From: an uncultured Opitutia bacterium
GTDB taxonomy: Bacteria; Verrucomicrobiota; Verrucomicrobiia; Opitutales; UBA953
Direction of reading: 5' to 3'
Assembly: GCA_903860195.1 (NCBI GenBank)
Contig: CAIOPO010000022.1
Span: 1-42,823 of the forward strand
DNA length: 42,823 nucleotides
Both the position numbers and the translations under genes were made by a program. Shown one piece after another: positions 8,699 to 17,500 of this stretch (position 1 is its first letter; each line of letters starts with the position of its first letter). The notes under the pieces were generated by a model that was not told where the DNA came from, made no database searches, and was given only the letters and a program-made list of their open reading frames with translations.

Positions 8699-8787
8699 CT
8701 CCGAACGCGTCAACGCTCCTGAAAACTCGCATTGGTTTTCGCTTGAAACGCACCCGCGTCCTTGCACTCATCTCCGTCCCGCTGTCC

Positions 8788-8862
<75 letters not shown>

Positions 8863-8879
8863 GCGGGAAACCCGACGTC

Positions 8880-9197
8880 TCAGGACGCCTTGTCCGCCTT
8901 CACGCGACGGTATCTCGCCGCCATGTAGGCCGAGTGGCACGGGCGACAGTAACTGTGATGGCTGCGAGAGGCCGGGATCCAATGGAACATCGCCAGGGGC
9001 AGGAGCTGCGCGCACTGGGCGCAGGCCTTCTTGGACTGACGGCGGGTACGGGCCCGGGAGGCGAGCCGACGCCGGACTCCGGCCTCGACGCACGGACGGC
9101 AGAGGGGATGAACGGGGAGGCCGCCGGCTCCGCCGGGAAACTCCGCGACGGGCTTTCGTCGCCGGCACGAAGGACAGGTGCGTGTTTTAATATTCAT
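8880..9197 (-). CDS. Small arginine-rich protein with two identically spaced zinc ribbons
   Basis: 105 residues from the ATG at 9197, where the protein starts MNIKTRTCPSC. The 13 extra residues of the track ORF look like leader noise. Two modules are visible: C8-x2-C11-x21-C33-x2-C36 and C59-x2-C62-x21-C84-x2-C87. They have the same spacing, a period of 51 residues, a Phe nine residues after the second Cys of each (F20, F71), and CRPC in both second knuckles. The linker and C-terminus are rich in Arg and Lys. This is the pattern of four-cysteine zinc-binding modules seen in small nucleic-acid-binding or phage endonuclease VII-like proteins. I see no HNH catalytic residues, so no enzyme call is made. 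It lies 76 bases downstream of glmS on the same strand and could be read through from it. Confidence 0.68.
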   Translation of the reverse strand: MNIKTRTCPSCRRRKPVAEFPGGAGGLPVHPLCRPCVEAGVRRRLASRARTRRQSKKACAQCAQLLPLAMFHWIPASRSHHSYCRPCHSAYMAARYRRVKADKAS

Positions 9198-9273
9198 GGG
9201 CCGAAGCACGACAGTCCCGCGCGGCTGACTCCGCAAGGGGACGCCTCTGGGATGAAACCCTGAGCGGAGTCCC

Positions 9274-11115
9274 TCACTCCACGGTCACGGACTTGGCGAG
9301 ATTGCGGGGCTGATCGATGGGGCAGCCACGGATGCGGGCCACGTGATAGGCGAGCATCTGCAAGGCCACGGCCGCAGGCACCGTGGCGACCAGGGGGTCG
9401 CAATCGGGGATGACGAGGTCGGCCCAGGCGCCGGGCGGACCCTCCTGACCCTGGGTGACGACGGCGACGAGTCCGGCGCCGCGGGCCCGGCACTCCTCGG
9501 CGTTGGAAAGCGTCTTGTCCCTCACGGGCGAACGGTTGGCGATCACCACGACTGGCGTGCCTTCGGTCAGCAGCGCGATGGGGCCGTGCTTGAGTTCGGC
9601 GGCATGATAGCCTTCGGCATGGACGTAACTGATCTCCTTGAGCTTGAGCGCGCCCTCCAGGGCGACAGGGTGCATCGGCCCGCGACCCAGGAAGAAGGCA
9701 TGCTCCGAGTGCGCCATGCGCTCCGCGGCGCGGATGACGCTCGACTCACGCTCGAGCACGCGCTCGACCAGTTCGGGAAGCCGGGCGATCTCCGCCGCCA
9801 TCGCCCTTCCTCGCTCCGGCGAAAGACGGCGGGAACGGCCGAGACGGAGAGCCATGAGCAGCAGGACCGCGACCTGGCCGGTGAACGCCTTGGTGGAGGC
9901 GACGGAGACTTCAGGTCCGACATGCAGGTAGACGCCCCGGCCGGTCTGTCGCGCGATGGCGGAACCGACGACGTTGACGAGTCCGCGGACGCGTGCGCCG
10001 CGGGAGCGCGCCTCCTTGACCGCGGCCAGGGTGTCGGCGGTCTCCCCGGACTGCGAGACGGCCACGACCAGGTCGTCCGGACCCACGAGCGGATTGCGGT
10101 AGCGGAACTCCGCCGCCTGTTCGGCCTCGGCCGGAAGCTGCGCGAGCTCCTCGAAGGCGAACTCGCCCACCATGCAGGCGTGAAGCGAGGTGCCGCAGCC
10201 GAGCAGGATGGCGCGACGCACCGTGGCGTCTTCGCCGTCCTCTCCGCGTCCGAGTCCGGCCAGCACGGCGTCCCCGTTCCTGAGGTCGATCCGACCGCGC
10301 AAGGCGTTGCGCACGCTTTCCGGCTGCTCATGCATCTCCTTGTGCATGAAATGCTCGTGCCCGTCCCGCTCGGCCGCGGCGACGTCGGGGGGCAGCTCGT
10401 CCGGGCTCCGGTGGCGAGGCGAAAGGTCGAGTCCTGACACGTCGACGGAATCCGCCCTGAGCAGCGCGACGTCACCGTCATCCAGGTGGATGACCTGCCG
10501 GGTGTGGGCCACGAGCGCCGCCGGGTCGGAGGCGACCAGCACCCTGCCCTCGGCGATGCCGACGCAGAGCGGACTGCCCTTACGGGCGACCACCAGGGCG
10601 CCGGGCTCGTCCGCGCAGAGCACGGCGACGCCATAGGCCCCCTCGACCTCCCTCAGCGCCGCGACGACGGCGGCCCGCAAGTCGCCCTGGTGCCTGTCGC
10701 CGATCAGTCGTGCCAGCACCTCGGTGTCCGTTTCCGACGCGAAACGGTGACCGGCCGCCTCAAGCCGGGAACGGAGCTGACGGTAGTTCTCGATGATGCC
10801 GTTGTGCACGACCGCGATCCGGCCCGTGCGGTCGAGATGGGGATGGGCGTTGGCCTCGGTGGGGGCGCCATGAGTCGCCCACCGGGTGTGCGCTATGCCG
10901 GTCGTCCATCGGCCGAAGGGACCTTCAGGATCGTCCTGCGCGATGCGCTCCGTCAGGGCGGCGACTTTGCCGACCGCCCGACGGACGAGCAGACGTCCCT
11001 CGCCCGAAAGGGCGAGACCGGCCGAATCATACCCACGGTATTCCAGCCGACGCAGGCCGCCCAGCAGCACGGGCGCGGCCGCACCTCCTCCGACGACTCC
11101 GATGATGCCGCACAT
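9274..11115 (-). CDS. glmS: Glutamine-fructose-6-phosphate aminotransferase (isomerising)
   Basis: 613 residues, the normal length. It makes glucosamine-6-phosphate from fructose-6-phosphate and glutamine, the first step to UDP-GlcNAc. The N-terminal nucleophile is Cys2 (MCGIIGVVGG), followed by the glutaminase domain with EYRGYDSAGLA near 28, HTRWATHG near 76 and HNGIIENY near 103. Two SIS sugar isomerase domains occupy about 290-600, with GCGTSLHACM, SQSGETADTL and SVASTKAFTGQ. The C-terminus LAKSVTVE is the classic GlmS end. It starts one base after the stop of the GlmU-like gene, so the three minus-strand genes glmM, GlmU-like and glmS form an operon. I see no glmS ribozyme upstream; there is no room for one. 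Intact. Confidence 0.97.
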   Translation of the reverse strand: MCGIIGVVGGGAAAPVLLGGLRRLEYRGYDSAGLALSGEGRLLVRRAVGKVAALTERIAQDDPEGPFGRWTTGIAHTRWATHGAPTEANAHPHLDRTGRIAVVHNGIIENYRQLRSRLEAAGHRFASETDTEVLARLIGDRHQGDLRAAVVAALREVEGAYGVAVLCADEPGALVVARKGSPLCVGIAEGRVLVASDPAALVAHTRQVIHLDDGDVALLRADSVDVSGLDLSPRHRSPDELPPDVAAAERDGHEHFMHKEMHEQPESVRNALRGRIDLRNGDAVLAGLGRGEDGEDATVRRAILLGCGTSLHACMVGEFAFEELAQLPAEAEQAAEFRYRNPLVGPDDLVVAVSQSGETADTLAAVKEARSRGARVRGLVNVVGSAIARQTGRGVYLHVGPEVSVASTKAFTGQVAVLLLMALRLGRSRRLSPERGRAMAAEIARLPELVERVLERESSVIRAAERMAHSEHAFFLGRGPMHPVALEGALKLKEISYVHAEGYHAAELKHGPIALLTEGTPVVVIANRSPVRDKTLSNAEECRARGAGLVAVVTQGQEGPPGAWADLVIPDCDPLVATVPAAVALQMLAYHVARIRGCPIDQPRNLAKSVTVE

Positions 11116-11116
11116 G

Positions 11117-11995
11117 TCAGCGATGGAGATCCCGTTCGACGATCTCTCCCGGTCGGGTGGAAGTGCCCGGCCACAGCTTGCGACCGGGATAGACGGAAGT
11201 GTTGATTCCGGTGTGCACGCCGGCGCCTACGACCGTGCCGAACTTGCGTCGACCGGTGTCAACCAGCACGCCCGTCACCATGCTGCGATGCGCGCGTCCG
11301 TCGTGACGGAGATTGGAAACGATGGTCCCCGCCCCGAAGTTCACGCCCTCGCAGAGGATGGAGTCGCCGACGTAGGAAAGGTGACCGACGTTGGTGCCGG
11401 AAAGGATGACGGAGTTCTTGATCTCGACCGCCTGCCCGATGTGGCACCGGTCACCGATGGCGGTGGCGCCGCGGATGTAGCAGTTGGGCCCGACCTTGCA
11501 ACCCGCCCCGATGAGGACGTCGCCTTCGATGACGACTCCGGGCAGGATCTTGGTGCCGGAGCCGATGGACAGCCGTCCGTCCACATGCGTCGAAGGGTGG
11601 ACATCGGAAAGACGCACGAAGTCGTGACGGGATGAAACGGCCGCCTCATTGGCCCGCAGGAGATCCCACGGATGCCTCACGAGAAATGAACGTTCGGCCA
11701 CGACGGCGCCCCTCCCGTCCGCGCGCGCCATGAGCGGGCGCCCTTCCCCGTCCTTCAGTTCCGAAAAACCGCCGGCGATGAAATCCTGCACATCCTTGCC
11801 ATCGAGCCAGGCGCAGGCCTCGACGCGAAGCGAGGAATCGGACGCGCCCTCCTTCAGCCCCGCCGCCATGAGGGCGGCCAACTGATGCTCTCTGAAGGCA
11901 CGGTTGGCGACAGAGAAGGAAGCGAGCCCGCCCTCACCGAGCGCAGGTTCGCAGGTCGGCAGGTCGGGAGGGACCGGCAGGAAGAACCGTCTCAT
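11117..11995 (-). CDS. GlmU-like left-handed beta-helix acetyltransferase with reduced N-terminal domain
   Basis: 292 residues. The C-terminal half, from about residue 138, shows hexapeptide repeats (SIGSGTKILPGVVIEGDVLIGAGCKVG and onwards) that form a left-handed beta-helix. It includes GVNFGAGTIVSN and GINTSVYPGRKLWPG, as in the acetyltransferase domain of GlmU. The first 135 residues lack the GxGTRM-type pyrophosphorylase loop of GlmU, although RHPWDLLRANEAAV resembles the end of the nucleotidyltransferase domain of Bacteroidetes-type GlmU-family proteins. The likely role is N-acetylation of glucosamine-1-phosphate, between GlmM and the uridylyltransferase step. The ATGA at 11992-11995 overlaps the glmM stop, so translation is probably coupled. 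The partner uridylyltransferase would have to be encoded elsewhere. Confidence 0.78.
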   Translation of the reverse strand: MRRFFLPVPPDLPTCEPALGEGGLASFSVANRAFREHQLAALMAAGLKEGASDSSLRVEACAWLDGKDVQDFIAGGFSELKDGEGRPLMARADGRGAVVAERSFLVRHPWDLLRANEAAVSSRHDFVRLSDVHPSTHVDGRLSIGSGTKILPGVVIEGDVLIGAGCKVGPNCYIRGATAIGDRCHIGQAVEIKNSVILSGTNVGHLSYVGDSILCEGVNFGAGTIVSNLRHDGRAHRSMVTGVLVDTGRRKFGTVVGAGVHTGINTSVYPGRKLWPGTSTRPGEIVERDLHR

Positions 11996-13353
11996 GCGCG
12001 CACCTCCGAGAAATCCTCCTCGACCGCCTTGACGAAGGCCGCCGACCAGCGCTCCGCTTCACCGGCGTCCCGATGTTCGACCAGGATGCGCAGCTTGCTC
12101 TCCGTGCCGGAGTACCGGATGAGGTGACGCCCGTCCCTTCCGAAAGCTGCGTCGGCCTCTCTCAGTCGCTCCTGGAGGCGGGGAAGCTCGGAGAGCGGCC
12201 GGCGGGCGGATACCTTGAGGTTGATCAGTTTCTGAGGATATTCGTCCATGCAGGCGGCCAGCTCGGAGAGCGAAGCACCCTTGCATCGCATGAACCGCAG
12301 GACCTGGAGCGCGCTCATGATGCCGTCCCCGGTCGTCGCATGGTCGGCGAAGATGAGATGGCCCGAGTTCTCCCCGCCGAACGAATGTCCGCCGGCTCGC
12401 AACGCCTCGATGACGTGGCGGTCGCTCACGGGGGTCGTCACCACCGAGATCCCGGCCCGCCGCATGGCCTCATGCAACCCCAGGTTGGACATCACCGTGC
12501 AGGCCATGGTGCGGTTCTTCAGACGCCCTTCTTCCGCCAGCGCCAAGGCGCAGAGCGCCAGGATGCGGTCGCCGGAGACGGTCGCGCCCGTCCGGTCGGT
12601 GAAGATTACACGGTCGGCGTCACCGTCCAACGAGACCCCGAGATCCGCGCCCGTCTCACGCACCGCCTGTCCGGCGTGCTCGGGATGCAGCGCGCCGCAG
12701 CCGTCATTGATGTTCGTGCCGTCGGGCTCCACGCCCAGTTTCCGCACCTTGGCGCCGAGCTCACGGAAGATGAGCGGCGCGAGCATGTATCCGGCGCCGT
12801 GACCGCAATCGAGGACGATGCTCATGCCCTGGAGACTCATGTCACCGAGGCTCTGCTTGGCGTATTCGATGTAACGCCCGCGGGCGTCGTCGATGCGCGT
12901 GGCCTTGCCGATCGCCGCGCCGACCACTCCCCCGCCCTGCGGGCCTGACAGGACCTCCGTCTCAACCTGCGCCTCGAGCTCATCGGAAAGCTTGTAACCG
13001 TCCGGCCCGAAAATCTTGAGTCCGTTGTCCTCGAAGGGATTGTGCGACGCGGTGATCATCACCCCGGCGCCGCACCCCATGGTCTTCGTGAGATGCGCTA
13101 CCGCCGGCGTCGGCATCGGCCCGACCAGGAATACGTCCATGCCCGACGAGACGAGGCCGCTGGTCAGCGCCGTCTCCAGCATGTAACCGGAGATGCGCGT
13201 GTCCTTCCCGATGATGACGCGGTTGCGATTGGCTCCCTCAGACCTCAAAACCTTCGAGATCGCCTGGCCGATGCGCAGCGCAATCTCCGGTGTGATGGGA
13301 TACTGATTGGCCGTGCCACGGATGCCGTCCGTCCCGAAAAGTTTTTTGCCCAT
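11992..13353 (-). CDS. glmM: Phosphoglucosamine mutase
   Basis: 453 residues. It interconverts glucosamine-6-phosphate and glucosamine-1-phosphate. All four alpha-D-phosphohexomutase signatures are present: catalytic phosphoserine Ser103 in TASHNP, the metal loop DGDADR near 244, the sugar-binding GGENSGHLIF near 328, and the phosphate-binding RYSGTESKLRI near 415. The N-terminus GKKLFGTDGIRGTAN is the GlmM form rather than PgcA or ManB. It is first of the minus-strand glm operon and overlaps the next gene by four bases. Its upstream spacer (13354-13524) is AT-rich and carries inverted repeats shared with the divergent PmoA-like gene. Activation by phosphorylation at Ser103 is known for the family. 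Confidence 0.96.
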   Translation of the reverse strand: MGKKLFGTDGIRGTANQYPITPEIALRIGQAISKVLRSEGANRNRVIIGKDTRISGYMLETALTSGLVSSGMDVFLVGPMPTPAVAHLTKTMGCGAGVMITASHNPFEDNGLKIFGPDGYKLSDELEAQVETEVLSGPQGGGVVGAAIGKATRIDDARGRYIEYAKQSLGDMSLQGMSIVLDCGHGAGYMLAPLIFRELGAKVRKLGVEPDGTNINDGCGALHPEHAGQAVRETGADLGVSLDGDADRVIFTDRTGATVSGDRILALCALALAEEGRLKNRTMACTVMSNLGLHEAMRRAGISVVTTPVSDRHVIEALRAGGHSFGGENSGHLIFADHATTGDGIMSALQVLRFMRCKGASLSELAACMDEYPQKLINLKVSARRPLSELPRLQERLREADAAFGRDGRHLIRYSGTESKLRILVEHRDAGEAERWSAAFVKAVEEDFSEVRA

Positions 13354-13393
13354 GCCTCGTTTTCTGCGATTTAAGCATAGGTTTTCAAGTTTA

Positions 13394-13455
13394 AATGAGT
13401 GAAATCACTCTTTTATGAAGTATATGATTAAAACACTCATTAATCTAAATGAATG
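13394..13455. repeat. Cluster of AATGARTG repeats in divergent glmM / PmoA-like spacer
   Basis: Three copies of an eight-base motif occur within 62 bases: AATGAGTG at 13394-13401, its exact inverse CACTCATT at 13434-13441, and AATGAATG at 13448-13455. The 171-base spacer is conspicuously AT-rich compared with the flanking genes. Binding sites for a regulator of one or both divergent genes would explain this. Nothing shows which protein binds. Confidence 0.55.
13397..13410. promoter_or_regulatory. Perfect 14-base operator-like palindrome
   Basis: GAGTGAAATCACTC is made of GAGTGA and its exact reverse complement TCACTC around AA. It has the size and symmetry of a dimeric repressor or activator operator, and overlaps the first AATGAGTG copy. 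As an RNA hairpin it would be poor (two-base loop), so a DNA-binding role is more plausible. It lies about 45 bases upstream of the glmM start and 115 upstream of the PmoA-like start. Confidence 0.5.
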
Positions 13456-13524
13456 GATACGGTTATATGTTTAAATGCCCGATAAAGCAGGTGAACGCAG
13501 GACATCCGCTCATAAGGTAGCCGC

Positions 13525-14481
13525 ATGAGAGCCGCCCTGTTCTTCCTGACCGCTCTGGCCTCCCTTGCGCAGGAAAAAGCTCCGGCAGGGATTGGCGCTG
13601 AACCGAATTGGAACGTGGTGATGTCCGGCGACGGCAACGTCTCATTCTTCGCCGGCTCCCGGCCTGTCTTGACCTATCAGCATGCGACGGAAACGCGGTC
13701 CGGCCTCGATCCTGCCTATGCGCGCGGGGGGTTCCTGCATCCGCTCTTCACGCCCTCCGGCGTGCAGCTGAGCGACAGTTTCCCCGCCGACCACCCGCAT
13801 CATCACGGCATCTGGACGGCGTGGTCAGCCGCGGAGTGGAACGGGCTCACTCCTGATTTCTGGAATGTGGGCAAGAGGACCGGCGGAGTGCGCGTGCGGT
13901 CAAAGCCTCGCCGGAGTGACAACGGAAAATTCATCGAATGCGCGTTGGAGGCGTTCGCCGTCACCCCCGGCGGCGAAGTGGTCGTCCTTCATGAGACGTG
14001 GAAGATCGCTCCGCTCGCCAGCAGTCCGCGTGCGCACCGGTTCGACCTGGAGATCAACCAGCGCAACGTCAGCGCCCACGAGTTGCGGCTCAAGGCCCAT
14101 CACTACGGGGGTCTGGGGCTGCGCGGCCGACCTGACTGGACCCACGACCTTCCGTACGCCGCCCAGTTGCGCTTCCTGACCTCAAACGGCACTTCGGACC
14201 GCGCCAAGGGGGACGGTGAACAGGCACGGTGGTTCTACTTCGGGGGTCCTTCGCCGAAGGGCCAGGTCGGCTACGCCGTGCTCCACCTAGCCGACAGCCC
14301 GACGCAGTTCACCCGATTCAATCCCAAGGATCCTTTCGTGGCCTTCACCCCGGTCAAAAAGGGCCTGCTGACGATCGCCCCCGATGGCAAGCTGACGATG
14401 CGCTATCGCATCCTCCTCATCGACGGCCCACCGGACGCTGCGGAGCTGGAGGCGGAATGGCGTGCCGCCATCAAGGGCTGA
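13525..14481 (+). CDS. Secreted PmoA-like (DUF6807) protein
   Basis: 318 residues. MRAALFFLTALASLAQEKAPA looks like a Sec signal peptide with cleavage after about residue 16. The mature part fits the 'methane oxygenase PmoA' family PF14100/DUF6807, which despite the name is not methane monooxygenase and is common in Planctomycetes and Verrucomicrobia. Recognisable features are the GFLHPLFTPSGVQLSDSFP stretch, the histidine-rich DHPHHHGIW near residue 90, and a beta-rich C-terminal half ending FTPVKKGLLTIAPDGKLTMRYRILL. The DHPHHHG cluster suggests a metal or sugar site, but function in this family is not established to my knowledge. It stands alone, flanked by AT-rich spacers with related repeats, which hints at individual regulation. 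Confidence 0.78.
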   Translation: MRAALFFLTALASLAQEKAPAGIGAEPNWNVVMSGDGNVSFFAGSRPVLTYQHATETRSGLDPAYARGGFLHPLFTPSGVQLSDSFPADHPHHHGIWTAWSAAEWNGLTPDFWNVGKRTGGVRVRSKPRRSDNGKFIECALEAFAVTPGGEVVVLHETWKIAPLASSPRAHRFDLEINQRNVSAHELRLKAHHYGGLGLRGRPDWTHDLPYAAQLRFLTSNGTSDRAKGDGEQARWFYFGGPSPKGQVGYAVLHLADSPTQFTRFNPKDPFVAFTPVKKGLLTIAPDGKLTMRYRILLIDGPPDAAELEAEWRAAIKG

Positions 14482-14513
14482 TGCCTTTTCCGACGATTTG
14501 AGTTTCTTTTCCC

Positions 14514-14530
14514 CTCATTTCAAAAATGAG
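14514..14530 (+). terminator. Hairpin after the PmoA-like gene (terminator or operator)
   Basis: CTCATTT at 14514-14520, loop CAA, and AAATGAG at 14524-14530 form a perfect seven-base stem 33 bases after the stop, followed by CGTTTTA. As a terminator it is AT-rich and the T run is short. The arm AAATGAG also occurs in the repeats upstream of the same gene (13393-13399), so an operator for the downstream cytochrome gene is an equal alternative. Confidence 0.45.
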
Positions 14531-14580
14531 CGTTTTACCTGCCTTGGTTTTTGTCATCTTCGGCCTTAGATGAAGCACCG

Positions 14581-17500
14581 ATGAGGCTAGCCCCCGCCCT
14601 ACTGTCCGTCCTTTGCGCGACCCTTGCCGACGCCGCGGCGACGCTGAGCTTCAACCGCGACGTCCGCCCGATCCTCTCCGACCGCTGCTACGGCTGCCAC
14701 GGGCCTGACTCCAACAAGGGACGCAAGGCGGGCCTGCGACTGGACGAACCCGCGGGCGCGACGAAGGAGCTCAAGAGCGGGGAGCGGGCGATCATCCCGG
14801 GCGACATCGAGAACAGCGAGATGGTGCGCCGCATGCTCAGCACGGACCCCGATGAGATCATGCCGCCGCCGGAACTGGACCGCCCCCTGACGAAGGAGCA
14901 GCGCGACGTGCTCATCCGCTGGATCAGGGAAGGCGCTAAATATGAACCGCACTGGGCCTTCGTGCCGCCCACGAAGTCCGCTCCGCCCGCCGCCGGAGAA
15001 GGCTGGGCCCTCGATCCGTTCGACCGCTTCGTCGCGGCGGCGGCCGACAAGGCGGGCCTTCAGCCCAGGCCCGAGGCCGAGCGCGCGACCCTGCTGCGCC
15101 GTCTCCATCTCTCCGTGACCGGACTTCCTCCCTCGCCCGAGGAGACCGACGCCTTCCTGGCTGACAAGTCGCCCGACGCCTACGCTCGACGCGTCGACAC
15201 ACTGCTGGCCTCGCCCCGCGCGGCCGAACATCAGGCGGTGGCCTGGCTGGACCTCTCGCGCTACGCCGACACCTGGGGCTACACGGGCGACAAGCCGATG
15301 TTCGCGTGGCCCTGGCGCGACTGGGTGCTCAACGCCATCAGGAGCAACATGCCCTACGACCGGTTCATCACCGAACAGGTCGCCGGCGACATGCTCCCCG
15401 ACGCGACTCAGTCCACCCGGGTGGCGACCGCTTTCAACCGGATCCACCGCATGACGTACGAGGGCGGATCCATCGCCGAGGAGTTCCGCCAGGACGGCAT
15501 CGCCGACCGTGTCGCGACCGCCGGCTACGCCTTCCTCAGCCTGACGCTCGACTGCGCCAAGTGCCATGACCACAAATACGACCCGATCTCCCAGAGGGAC
15601 TTCTTCGCCATGGCCGCGATGTTCGGAGACCTGGATGAGAACGGGCTGCTCGATTTCCACGGCGCCCAGCCCTCGCCTGTCATGCGTCTCTACACGCCGG
15701 ATGAAGAGGCCAAGGAGAAGGAGCTCATCGCAGCGGTACGTCAGGCCGAGGCGCGGCATTCGATGAGCGTAAACGGCATCCGCCCCGACGCCCCGCTCAG
15801 CACGGTCGCCCTGCCCGCCCCCGAAGCCCATTACCCCTTTGAGTCACTGACCAAGACCGGCGTCGAGAACGTCGTTCCGGGCGGCAAGCCGGCCACGTTC
15901 GAACGCGCCCGCGGCGACCAGCTCGGCCAGGTGGAACTTTGCGAAGGCGTCGTCGGCAAGGGACTTTCCTTCGACGGCGACGGCGGGCTGATGCTCGCCG
16001 GGCTGGAGAAGTTCGACCGGTTCACGTCCTTCACGCTCTCCGCCCACGTACGCCTCGGGGAGAAGAACTCCCGGGCCACGCTGCTGCACGGCACGGGTTT
16101 CTACACCGGCGAAGGCGATGCCTCAGGCCTTGAACTGCTGATCGACAAGGGACGCCTCCGGTGGAGCGCCATCCACCTCTGGCCCGGCTCCGCCGCTTCC
16201 GTCGAGACCGAGGACGAACTGCCCGTCGGCCGCTGGTTCAGACTGACCGTCACCTACGACGGCTCCTCGGAGGCATCAGGTCTCCGCATCTACCTCGACG
16301 GACGGTCGGTGAAGTCCTCCGTCCTTCGTGATTCACTCGACGCGCCTTTCCGTCTCAACCTGCTGGAGCTCGGCAGCCGGTCACGCGACTCCGGCTTCCG
16401 CAACGGCAAGATGGACGAAGTGAAGATTTGGCGCACGGCCCTCACCGCCGCCGAGGTCGCCGTAGAACACGGCATCGCCCCGGCCTCGCTCGATGCGGCC
16501 GTCGCCGATGACCATCGCCTGCGTCGCGAGTGGAAGCCGTGGATCGAATCCTTCGAAGCCCTCCGTGCCGCCCGCCGTGCCCTGAACGACCATCAGGCCA
16601 AGGCCCCGGAATTCTCCGTGATGCGGCGTTCGAAGAACGCTCCCCCGACTTTCGTCCTGACGCGCGGGGAATACGACAAGCCTGACAAGACCAAGCCGGT
16701 GAGCGCAGGCGCGCCCGAGGCCGTGTTGGCCTGGGATCCCGCCCTGCCCCGGGACCGGCTTGGACTCGCCCGCTGGCTCACCCACCCCAAGCAGCCTCTG
16801 ACCTCCCGTGTCCTCGTGAACCGCGTCTGGACGCAGCTCTTCGGTCAGGGGCTGGTCACCACCGGCGAAAACTTCGGCCTGATGGGAGACCTGCCGACGC
16901 ATCAGGAAGTGCTCGACACCTTGGCCTCCGACTTCGTGCAAGGCGGCTGGGACGTGCGGGCGCTGATGCGACGCATTCTGCTCAGCGCCACCTTCCGTCA
17001 GGACTCGACGCCCTCCAAGGAGCACCGTGAGAAGGACTCCTCGAACCGGCTGCTCGCGCGCGGTCCCGTGGTCCGGCTGCCGGCGGAGACACTGCGAGAC
17101 CAGGCGCTGCAGGCAGGCGGGCTGCTCAAGGAGCGCTTCGGCGGAGCGAGCGTGCAGGAGCACGAGCCTTACCGCAGCGTCTACGTCTTCCGCAAGCGCA
17201 CCGCCCCGCCCGACAGCATGCTGATCTTCGACGCGGGCTCGCGCGAGACCTGCCAGCCCAAGCGCCTGACGACCAACACGCCCTTGCAGGCCCTCGTGCT
17301 GCTCAACAATCCGACATTCGTCAGCGCGGCGGCGGGAGTCGCCCGTCGTGCCGCGGCCGCCGGCCAGGACGATGACGCGCGCATCACGTTCGCCTTCAGA
17401 CTACTGTGCGGTCGCGCGCCCGAGGACGTCGAACTCACGGCGTTGCGGGATCTGCTCCGCCAACGCCGTGCCGAATTCGCCGCCGATCTGGTCGCGGCCG

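Noticed and set aside
11116-11116. glmS ribozyme upstream of glmS
   Set aside because: glmS starts one base after the GlmU-like stop, leaving no leader in which a glmS riboswitch-ribozyme could sit.
13525-14481. Methane monooxygenase subunit PmoA
   Set aside because: The Pfam name of the family is misleading. The protein is a soluble secreted beta-rich protein without the membrane helices of particulate methane monooxygenase.
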